From Desulfobacteraceae bacterium (GTDB lineage: Bacteria; Desulfobacterota; DSM-4660; Desulfatiglandales; Desulfatiglandaceae): a stretch of DNA of 7,815 nt. The position numbers and the translations under genes are program-made. Shown piece after piece: positions 1 through 5,325 of the stretch. Position 1 is the first letter of the stretch. Every line of letters starts with the position of its first letter. The DNA lies in the NCBI GenBank assembly GCA_013203065.1, contig JABMQV010000103.1, forward strand, positions 1 through 7,815. The letters are read 5' to 3'. Below the pieces are notes generated by a model. The model ran no database searches. It saw only the letters and a program-made list of their open reading frames with translations, and was not told the origin of the DNA.

Positions 1-79
1 GAGAAATAATATCCCTGACCTGGCGCACGGCCGGCAGTCGATTCATGTCGGTTATGATTGAAGGACCATTATGCCTCAC
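1..79 (-). CDS. Possible 5' end of an unrecognised gene downstream of recO (partial)
   Basis: After the recO stop (TAA at 96-94) only one minus-strand frame stays open to the left edge. It can start at GTG 79-77 or at ATG 46-44. From the GTG it would begin MRHNGPSIITDMNRL and run on through PAVRQVRDIIS to the window end. Neither start has a convincing Shine-Dalgarno sequence. The visible 26 residues match no family I recognise. The tight position behind recO and the open frame are the only support, so this may be untranslated sequence instead. Confidence 0.25.
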   Translation of the reverse strand, partial: MRHNGPSIITDMNRLPAVRQVRDIIS

Positions 80-93
80 GCCCTGCGCCTACA

Positions 94-837
94 TTATTCC
101 AGATACTTGGCACTCTTCATTTTCCGCCCTATCCGGTATTCGATATGTAGCCTGTTCACAGGCCTAATCTCGCGGATCATTTCGTCCGTCAGCCCCAGGG
201 CCGCAACTCCTTCCAGTTTGGATGATTGCATCATCTTCAAACCGTTTACGCTACCCGGACCAAAACGGGGCGTGAACCTGGACTCTTGTTTGCACCTAAG
301 ACAGGCAATTCTCCCTTTTCGCGGGTCAAAAATGGCATCTCCCTCGCCTTTATAAGCCCTTCCGCAACCGCAACACCTGTCCAGATCAATCCCATAGCCC
401 CCCAACGCCATGGCCCTTGCCTCAAAAAAGATGCGGAGAATATCGCCGCTCTGGCCCTCGCTTATGGCAAGAAAAGAGTCCTTTAACAACCCAAACATTT
501 TTTCATCCGTTACGGCCAAAGGGAAGAGGATCTCGCTGAGTTCCGTCATGTAGCTCGCCAGGGACAAAGAGGAGAAATCGGATCTGAGCCCCGGAAATGC
601 GTTGACCAGCTTGCATGAATGGAGAAAATAGAGGTCTCCCTTCCTTTTTACGTCATATTCCAGATTTGTCAGGCAAAATAGATCCAGGCAATTGGAAAAA
701 CGCCTTTTGCTCCTCCGTGCGCCTTTGGCCACACCCTTTAATCGACCTTTGTCAGCGGTGAAAAAGCTGATCAAAAGATCCGACTCACCGAACTCCCTAA
801 TCCGCAAGATAATGGCCAAAGAAACATGGGTGCTCAT
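94..837 (-). CDS. recO: DNA repair protein RecO
   Basis: RecO is the recombination mediator that works with RecR to load RecA on SSB-coated single-stranded DNA in the RecF pathway and to anneal complementary strands. The 247-residue product has the usual family length. Residues 1-80 form the N-terminal OB-fold, with the typical opening in which a VSLAIILRIREFGESD stretch is followed by a TADKGRLKGVAKGARR segment rich in basic residues. The helical C-terminal part carries a four-cysteine zinc site, Cys155-x-x-Cys158 and Cys179-x-x-Cys182, followed by an F-G-P-G-S loop. The ATG at 837-835 overlaps the stop of the upstream acyltransferase-like gene in an ATGA arrangement, so translation is probably coupled. 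The identification is firm; nothing in the sequence looks damaged. Confidence 0.95.
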   Translation of the reverse strand: MSTHVSLAIILRIREFGESDLLISFFTADKGRLKGVAKGARRSKRRFSNCLDLFCLTNLEYDVKRKGDLYFLHSCKLVNAFPGLRSDFSSLSLASYMTELSEILFPLAVTDEKMFGLLKDSFLAISEGQSGDILRIFFEARAMALGGYGIDLDRCCGCGRAYKGEGDAIFDPRKGRIACLRCKQESRFTPRFGPGSVNGLKMMQSSKLEGVAALGLTDEMIREIRPVNRLHIEYRIGRKMKSAKYLE

Positions 838-1493
838 TCCCCGTCCTTAAGTATCCTCTCTGCCTTGTCATGGGCCCTGTGGAGGGACGCCTCTACACTG
901 AGGCGATACTGCTCCATCTCTTTTGGGTCCGATGTCCTTGAAAAAAACAGGGGTTCATCCACTAAAATCACCTGGTGGGCAAAGGGCAGAGGCAGATATA
1001 CCTGATTCCACGTCTTTTTGAAAATATATTTACGGGAAGTGGCCACCCCAACCGGAAACAGGGGTACGCCCATTTTCTGCGTCAGTTGCACAATGCCCAT
1101 CTTACACACCCCTCGCGGCCCCTGGGGGCCATCCACCGCCAGGACAACGCTGTGTCCGCCCCGTATTGCCTTGATAAGGGCCAACAACCCTCCCACTGCT
1201 CCCCGTGTGGATGAACCACGGGTGATACGGTAGCCCAAAGCACTTGCCGCCTTGGCCATCATTTCGCCGTCCCTCGAGTGACTCACCAGCAGCGTGAGCC
1301 CGGCACGTCCAAAGTGCGGGAAAAGGGCCACCTCGTCACCGTGCCAATGGGCGGCAGCCACGTTGGGGAATCGGCCTGTCTCCTCAAGCCCAACAAGCCG
1401 GGTCCGAACCAGACGTGACCAGAACCCCAGGGACCTGGCCGCCCAAACAGGCCAACGGTCTTGTAACCAGCGCTTTTGAAAATCGGAAATCAT
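834..1493 (-). CDS. DUF374 / lysophospholipid acyltransferase-like protein
   Basis: The 219-residue product belongs to the DUF374 group of the LPLAT superfamily, membrane-associated acyltransferase-like proteins often found in envelope lipid or lipid A contexts. The family markers are all visible: a HWHGDE block at 50-55 that stands in for the HX4D-type active-site region, SHSRDGEMMAK at 71-81, the RGSSTRGAVGG block at 92-102, and the DGPQGPRG block at 121-128. A C-terminal segment (about 178-215) is charged and helical. The start ATG at 1493 has only a weak upstream GAAAG, but it precedes the conserved domain by the expected distance. The gene ends within the first codon of recO. A KdtA-like or LpxL/LpxM-like substrate cannot be deduced from sequence alone. 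The family is clear; the substrate is unknown. Confidence 0.87.
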   Translation of the reverse strand: MISDFQKRWLQDRWPVWAARSLGFWSRLVRTRLVGLEETGRFPNVAAAHWHGDEVALFPHFGRAGLTLLVSHSRDGEMMAKAASALGYRITRGSSTRGAVGGLLALIKAIRGGHSVVLAVDGPQGPRGVCKMGIVQLTQKMGVPLFPVGVATSRKYIFKKTWNQVYLPLPFAHQVILVDEPLFFSRTSDPKEMEQYRLSVEASLHRAHDKAERILKDGE

Positions 1494-1568
1494 AGGATAT
1501 CTTTCAGAACAGCCGGAAAATGATTTACACGGTCTTCTTTCAACAGCCTGGAGGCAAAAATCGGCTCT

Positions 1569-2576
1569 TTACAATACCTCGGCTGCGTCACTGGGAAAAG
1601 AGATCCTCAGTTCATCTCCCACACAGAGACGATTATCCCTCACTTCCTTTCTTGAAAGAAGGATGTTGAGCGGCACACCGATATCGGCTATCGCCCTCAC
1701 ACCGTTATGTTCGTATATCATCTGTACCAGTCTTCCAACAAAGGTGTTTTCTCCGAACACCGGCTCTCCATCAGGAAAAATCATAACCTTTGCGGGATCG
1801 ATTGAGAGCTTCACATCCCCTGTCTTTTCTGTTTTTATCGGAAGATTTATCTTGTCCTGAATCAGGCACGATCTATTCCCGTGTCCATCAGTGATAATTC
1901 TTCCATTGAATAGATTTTGAGACCTTTGAGACGTTAACCTCCCTTCAAAAAGTGAAATTACCCTGCCAGAAAGCCTTGAGGCCTGGGTCAAATTATGGGT
2001 GGTGAATATAATCGAAATCTTTTTTTGGGAATTTATTTCCTTGATTATGTTTTCTATGTCAACCTGGCTCTCCACGTCAACACTGGAGGTTGGTTCATCA
2101 AAGAGCATCACTTTCGGAGAACAGACCAGGGCCTGGGCAATGGCAACCCGCTGTGTTTCTCCGCCTGAAAGGTTATGTGCCTCGGCATCCACGAAACCGT
2201 GCATTTTCACCAGATCCAGGGACTCCCTGATGATCTTACCCCTTTCTCTCTTGGAAACCCCCCTGACCCTGAGGCCGAATTCCAGATTCTTATGGACCGT
2301 GGTCGTGAAAAGAACCGGGTCCTGCTGGACCATAACAATCTCCCGGCGTAAGTATGTCAGATTGTCCCCAACAAAATCGATGCGGGTGTTTCCATAGTTG
2401 AGTTCCCCGCTCGTTGGGGGAACCAGAAGGGCCAGGATTTCAAGGAGTGTTGTCTTTCCCGATCCATTTGGTCCCTGCAAGGAATATATGATGCCCTTTT
2501 CAAGAACCAGTTCCGGTATGTCAAGGACAGTCCTTTCCCCATAAATCTTCTTGAGATGGTTGATCTTATAGAGCAT
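1569..2576 (-). CDS. tupC: Tungstate-type ABC transporter ATP-binding protein (TupC-like)
   Basis: This is the ATPase that powers oxyanion import, probably tungstate, with the adjacent permease at the cytoplasmic membrane. In the 335-residue product the ATPase parts come in order: Walker A GPNGSGKTT (35-43), Q-loop Gln85 before Asp86-Pro87, signature LSGGETQR (136-143), Walker B VMLFDEP with the D-loop SSVD (156-167), and the switch His194. Residues after about 225 form an extra C-terminal region. Its end (about 272-331, from EPVFGENTFVG to LRISFP) resembles a TOBE-type oxyanion-binding domain, which in related importers senses the substrate or regulates the pump. The start codon ATG shares its A with the permease stop (TGATG, 2578-2574), the mark of a translationally coupled pair. 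Tungstate rather than molybdate is inferred from the permease and the tupA-like remnant; molybdate cannot be excluded. Confidence 0.87.
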   Translation of the reverse strand: MLYKINHLKKIYGERTVLDIPELVLEKGIIYSLQGPNGSGKTTLLEILALLVPPTSGELNYGNTRIDFVGDNLTYLRREIVMVQQDPVLFTTTVHKNLEFGLRVRGVSKRERGKIIRESLDLVKMHGFVDAEAHNLSGGETQRVAIAQALVCSPKVMLFDEPTSSVDVESQVDIENIIKEINSQKKISIIFTTHNLTQASRLSGRVISLFEGRLTSQRSQNLFNGRIITDGHGNRSCLIQDKINLPIKTEKTGDVKLSIDPAKVMIFPDGEPVFGENTFVGRLVQMIYEHNGVRAIADIGVPLNILLSRKEVRDNRLCVGDELRISFPSDAAEVL

Positions 2577-3271
2577 CAGACCCTGCTTCTCCCCTGTATA
2601 TGATTGAAGAGGATGTTGATACTCAGGCTTATCAGGAGGAGAACCATTCCAAGGGCCACCCCCAGCACAAATTCCCCCTTATCGTATTCAAGGGCCATGG
2701 CAGTTGTCATGTTTCGGGTATACCCTTTGGCGTTGCCTCCCAGCATCATACTGATACCTATCTCTGAAATGACCCTTCCAAAAGCGGCGATGACCCCCGC
2801 CATTATACCGAAACGTGTCTCCCTGAAGATAACCAGCGCCGTCTGCAACGGGCTGGCCCCAAGGGTCATGGCGGTCTTCCTGTACCTCTCATCCACCCGG
2901 CTTGTGGCCGCGATGGTGAGGGAGGTCACGATAGGAAGAATAAGGATCACCTGCCCAATAACCATGGCGGTCTGGGTGTATAGAAGATCGAGGATCCCCA
3001 GGAGACCTCTCCTGGAGATAAAGGCATAGACGAGGAGCCCGACAACCACTGTGGGTAGCGCCATCAAAGAATTCAGGACAGTGATAACGCCCCTCTTGCC
3101 TCGAAATTCCTTAAAAGAGATCATAAAACCCGTGGGGATACCCAGGAGACTGGCGATCAGGGTTGAGCTGAGGCTCACCTTAAGTGAGACATAGATGATA
3201 AAATAGACATCGGGATTAAACGACCAAAGGAGTAGAATTGCTGACAAAAAACTGTCTATGAGGAATTCCAT
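2576..3271 (-). CDS. tupB: Tungstate-type ABC transporter permease (TupB-like)
   Basis: This is the membrane subunit of an oxyanion importer, of the CysTW/ModB-related binding-protein-dependent permease fold. The 231-residue product shows about five hydrophobic segments: near 21-50 (two possible spans), 62-85, 101-123, 155-178 and 202-223. A PTVVVGLLVY motif (73-82) and the cytoplasmic coupling (EAA) loop at about 134-153, containing MTLGASPLQTALVIF, are visible. The EAA loop is followed by AFGRVISEIGISMMLGGN (163-180), a signature I associate with TupB permeases. The ATG start at 3271 has a poor ribosome binding site. It lies just after a decayed tupA-like remnant, so translation may once have depended on coupling to tupA. 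The permease and the ATPase are intact, so the importer could still work with a binding protein made elsewhere. Confidence 0.87.
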   Translation of the reverse strand: MEFLIDSFLSAILLLWSFNPDVYFIIYVSLKVSLSSTLIASLLGIPTGFMISFKEFRGKRGVITVLNSLMALPTVVVGLLVYAFISRRGLLGILDLLYTQTAMVIGQVILILPIVTSLTIAATSRVDERYRKTAMTLGASPLQTALVIFRETRFGIMAGVIAAFGRVISEIGISMMLGGNAKGYTRNMTTAMALEYDKGEFVLGVALGMVLLLISLSINILFNHIQGRSRV

Positions 3272-3296
3272 GGAATGATCTCTTATTCCCTTTCAG

Positions 3297-3420
3297 TCAA
3301 AAAATTGGTGCTCTCAATGGTCTCGGGTCCCCTGGACAGGATTCCAAGATCCAGACCATGCCTTCTGCCATATTTGTACGTCAGGCAGGTCCCTCAGTCG
3401 GCGAGGACGTATGCGCCCTT
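3297..3420 (-). pseudogene. tupA: Remnant of a tungstate-binding protein gene (tupA-like), with stop and frameshift
   Basis: The gap between regulator and permease is not blank. Read from 3420 on the minus strand it encodes KGAYVLAD, then TGA (3396-3394), then GTCLTYKYG (3393-3367) and, further on, LDLGILSR (3354-3331). TupA proteins typically carry K-G-A-Y-T-L-T-D-R-G-T-Y-L-A-Y-K, followed by a LDL-x-ILVEGDPRLLNPYG stretch. The TGA falls where the conserved Arg of DRGT sits; one C-to-T change in CGA would produce it. The next expected piece, GDPR, is present but in the next frame (3332-3321), continuing as PLRAPIF before a stop at 3299-3297, so a frameshift is also needed. The rest of tupA (most of the N-terminal part and the C-terminal end) is absent. 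The comparison is from memory of the family, not from an alignment. Confidence 0.55.
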
Positions 3421-3423
3421 TCT

Positions 3424-4359
3424 TCATCCCGCTTTTTCGCCTTCCGCCTCCTGCGGCAATACCATCTTTCCGCACAGGCTCAGATCGTAACCCGCCAGAT
3501 CCTCTGCCTGTTTTCTAAACTCGCTTTCGTGGAGGAGATTTAAGAACAGCTGTACCCCTTTTTCAAAAAACCGATCTTTAAGAATAAGGAAATCAAAACG
3601 CTCCCAGCGCAAGGGAATAAAGTCAAGATCCAGGAGGCCTGCCACGGCCCTTATGGCCGGACCCAGATCCGCCCTACCCGAAAGGACCTCCAGACCAACA
3701 TCCAGGTGCCGCTGCAGTTCCCGGTGATACCCTTGAATCTTATCCCCCTCAATGCCGGCCCCCTCAAGCTCTTTGTCAAAAAGCAGCCGGGTACCTGTGC
3801 CCAAAGGCCGATTGACGACCTTTAAGCCGTGACCTGTCAGATCCCCAACCCCTTTAATCCCTTTAGGATTTCCCTTTGCCAGCAGGAAGCCCTGTTCCCG
3901 CTTGCAAAAGTTCACGACCCCGGGCAATTGTCCCAGTTCCTCTTTGGCAAAACCCAGGTTGTATTCCTGGGTATTTTGCTGAAGCAGATGACTTGTGGCC
4001 ATATGGCAAAGATTTCGCCTGAGCGCCCGGATCCCCCCGAGGCTTCCCAGGTTTCCAAAGACCGCCACATGCCCCGGGTGACGGTCGTTGAAAAGCGAAA
4101 TCGTCTTGTCCAACAGGATATCATTACTCCCGCCTATAATGAGCAGCCCTTGATAAGCAGGCAAAGGATCCGTTGTTTCAGGGTAGTTAATGGTCTCATT
4201 TTCCAGCCATTGCTCCACAAGGTGAAGGGGAAAAAGCCACTTCCCTGTCACTTTGGTTGCCGGGAGTCCCTTTTCTGCGATGAGGGCGTAGACCATCTTT
4301 TCGTTAATATTTAGAAATTGTGCAACCTCCCGGGTGCTAAGAAATCTTGTCTCTCCCAT
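3424..4359 (-). CDS. Helix-turn-helix regulator with periplasmic-binding-protein-like sensor domain
   Basis: This is a one-component cytoplasmic regulator, 311 residues. Residues 5-53 form an excisionase/MerR-type helix-turn-helix (FLSTREVAQFLNINEKMVYAL, then GLPATKVTGKWLF and the recognition wing ending VEQWL). Residues about 70-295 form a PBP-like domain of the PF12727 type, the fold of ModA/TupA-like binding proteins, with a NRPLGTGTRLLFDKEL motif (183-198) typical of that domain. No signal peptide precedes it, so it senses ligand inside the cell. Proteins of this build commonly sit next to molybdate or tungstate uptake genes and probably respond to the oxyanion or to the cofactor, which is an inference here. 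The ATG at 4359 has a strong GGAGG (4373-4369) nine bases upstream. The frame is complete and its end abuts the tupA-like remnant. Confidence 0.85.
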   Translation of the reverse strand: MGETRFLSTREVAQFLNINEKMVYALIAEKGLPATKVTGKWLFPLHLVEQWLENETINYPETTDPLPAYQGLLIIGGSNDILLDKTISLFNDRHPGHVAVFGNLGSLGGIRALRRNLCHMATSHLLQQNTQEYNLGFAKEELGQLPGVVNFCKREQGFLLAKGNPKGIKGVGDLTGHGLKVVNRPLGTGTRLLFDKELEGAGIEGDKIQGYHRELQRHLDVGLEVLSGRADLGPAIRAVAGLLDLDFIPLRWERFDFLILKDRFFEKGVQLFLNLLHESEFRKQAEDLAGYDLSLCGKMVLPQEAEGEKAG

Positions 4360-4368
4360 CCCATACCA

Positions 4369-4373
4369 CCTCC
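4369..4373 (-). promoter_or_regulatory. Shine-Dalgarno site of the regulator gene
   Basis: GGAGG on the minus strand, nine bases before the ATG at 4359. It supports that start codon over internal alternatives. Confidence 0.75.
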
Positions 4374-4441
4374 CTAACCAGGGATTGGAACATTTTTGTA
4401 ATTATTAGTCAATAGTGATCTCCCTTGACCTTTTGAAGGTT

Positions 4442-4457
4442 TTATGGTTACCCATAA
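4442..4457. promoter_or_regulatory. Inverted repeat, candidate operator between divergent genes
   Basis: The plus strand reads TTATGG-TTAC-CCATAA: perfect 6-base arms around a 4-base spacer. It lies 83 bases upstream of the regulator start and about 60-75 bases upstream of the proposed rightward promoter. A further half-like ATTACCC follows directly at 4458, and a shorter repeat, ACCTT-TTG-AAGGT, lies at 4428-4440. The placement is that of a binding site for the adjacent helix-turn-helix regulator, but the link is inference. Confidence 0.4.
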
Positions 4458-4515
4458 TTACCCCCAAAAACCCTTAATGACCATCACATAAAGAAAGTTG
4501 TAGGCGTATTCCTTC

Positions 4516-4545
4516 TTGACAGATGACTTACTTTACAAATATATC
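4516..4545 (+). promoter_or_regulatory. Candidate sigma-70-type promoter
   Basis: A perfect TTGACA (4516-4521) is followed, after 18 bases, by TATATC (4540-4545); overlapping ATATAT gives a 17-base option. Transcription would start near 4552 and read through the short ORF into the selenoprotein gene. The TTG of the -35 box is also a possible start codon of the short ORF, so the two readings compete. If this is the promoter, the ORF must start later (ATG 4558) and would have almost no leader. Confidence 0.4.
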
Positions 4546-4734
4546 TCTGTTACTTTTATGGATACATCTGCGTTCGAGCAGGGCAGAAAATGTTTCGACC
4601 TGTGCGGTGAACAAATAGCTTTTGTTGAAAATTCTGCAGGTTATCTAACCGCTCAATTCGAAATGTTTCAGGATGTCCTGGATTTCAAACGGGTGATATC
4701 ACGAGAATTTATTGACGGTAAACCCGAGGAGTAA
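4516..4734 (+). CDS. Short hypothetical protein, start uncertain
   Basis: The frame is open from a TAG at 4501-4503 to TAA 4732-4734. It can start at TTG 4516 (72 residues) or at ATG 4558 (58 residues, beginning MDTSAFEQGRKCFDLCGEQ). Neither has a good Shine-Dalgarno sequence, and the TTG is part of a TTGACA that looks like a promoter -35 box. The product is soluble and acidic, with Cys-x3-Cys near the N-terminus of the shorter form, and ends FIDGKPEE. I recognise no family. It reads in the same direction as the selenoprotein gene 77 bases downstream and might share its transcript. It could equally be a decayed or spurious frame. Confidence 0.35.
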   Translation: MTDDLLYKYISVTFMDTSAFEQGRKCFDLCGEQIAFVENSAGYLTAQFEMFQDVLDFKRVISREFIDGKPEE

Positions 4735-4800
4735 AGATCCGGGCACGGGTTTCAGATGAGACCAATGGGGTCAAACAGTTCCTGAATAGGAAAATGAAAA

Positions 4801-4805
4801 GGAGG
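4801..4805 (+). promoter_or_regulatory. Shine-Dalgarno site deciding the GTG start of the selenoprotein gene
   Basis: GGAGG preceded by AAAA, six bases before GTG 4812-4814. It favours this start over the in-frame ATG at 4794, which lies upstream of the site. It also shows that a ribosome is recruited well upstream of the UGA codon, which would be pointless if the gene began at ATG 4938. Confidence 0.8.
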
Positions 4806-4811
4806 ATCATA

Positions 4812-5288
4812 GTGAATCCACAAGAAATGAGAGAAAGAGCCATCGAGTTGTTTGCAAAACGATTCCACTGAAGTCAGGTAATCCTGGCAGTTGGTCAGGA
4901 AAAACTGGGTACGGTCAATGAAGCCGTTATCAAGGCCATGGGCGCATTTGGCGGCGGGGTTGCCAGTTCAGGAAATGTCTGTGGCATCCTTTCGGGCGGG
5001 GTGGCCCTGATTTCAGGTATCTACAGCAGGGGGAACCTTGAGGAAAAAGATGACCCTCGCATGTGGCGTTTGAGTTACAAGCTATTCAAGATATTTGAGG
5101 GTCTCACCGAACCTTACGGGGGCATCAATTGCAGGGATATTGCCAGAGTGGATTGGAGAGACAGGGAAGCCACCAAGGACTTTTACAAAAACCCTGAAAG
5201 CCGCCACAAAATATGCGCCCAGTTGGTGGGTGATGTTGCATTCGCCCTGGGTGAAATCCTGGACAAGGACGCTGAAACAGCCTCCTGA
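4812..5288 (+). CDS. C-GCAxxG-C-C family selenoprotein (in-frame UGA read as Sec20)
   Basis: The frame from GTG 4812 to TGA 5286-5288 gives 158 residues if TGA at 4869-4871 is read as selenocysteine. Its four conserved redox positions are Sec20 (in H-U-S-Q, the first Cys of the family), Cys57 (NVCGILSGG), Cys107 (GGINCRD) and Cys135 (KICAQLVGD). Upstream of the UGA, ERAIELFAKRF matches the usual amphipathic N-terminus of the family, where C-S-Q follows about twenty residues in. Downstream, VILAVGQEKLG and AFGGGVASSGNVCG continue the family pattern without a break. The family is thought to be redox-active; its substrate is not known, and some members are annotated as selenoproteins. A conventional call would start at ATG 4938 and lose the first 42 residues, including Sec20. 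Sec insertion needs SelA-D, none of which lies in this window. A nonsense mutation of a Cys codon (TGC or TGT to TGA) is the alternative. Confidence 0.8.
4882..4900 (+). promoter_or_regulatory. Candidate bacterial SECIS element
   Basis: TCCTGGC (4882-4888) pairs with GTCAGGA (4894-4900) over seven pairs, one of them G-U, closing a five-base loop AGTTG. The hairpin starts ten bases after the UGA. Its loop guanine (4890) is 19 bases past the last base of the UGA and in the second loop position, as expected of the short SECIS hairpins that bind SelB in bacteria. It lies within codons of the protein, again as expected. Identification is by eye, without energy calculation. Confidence 0.6.
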
Positions 5289-5325
5289 ATCAGCAGTTAC
5301 TTGAGGCATTTTTGAAGACAGGATA

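Noticed and set aside
1494..1568. Rho-independent terminator between the ABC ATPase and the acyltransferase-like gene
   Set aside because: Only distant five-base AGCCG/CGGCT arms were found, with no compact stem followed by a T run on the minus strand.
3394..3396. In-frame TGA in the tupA-like remnant as a second selenocysteine codon
   Set aside because: The position corresponds to an Arg in the family, not a Cys. The fragment has no proper start and also needs a frameshift, and I saw no SECIS-like hairpin after the codon. A CGA-to-TGA mutation is simpler.
4875..4886. Hairpin CAGG-TAAT-CCTG as the SECIS element
   Set aside because: Four pairs only, a loop without guanine, and too close to the UGA. 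The 4882-4900 hairpin fits better.
4938..5288. A 116-residue gene starting at ATG 4938
   Set aside because: It has no ribosome binding site, starts inside a conserved motif, and leaves out the upstream family-like residues and the GGAGG-GTG start at 4801-4814.
5289..5325. Bidirectional terminator between the convergent selenoprotein and protease genes
   Set aside because: No stem of useful length was found in the short gap.
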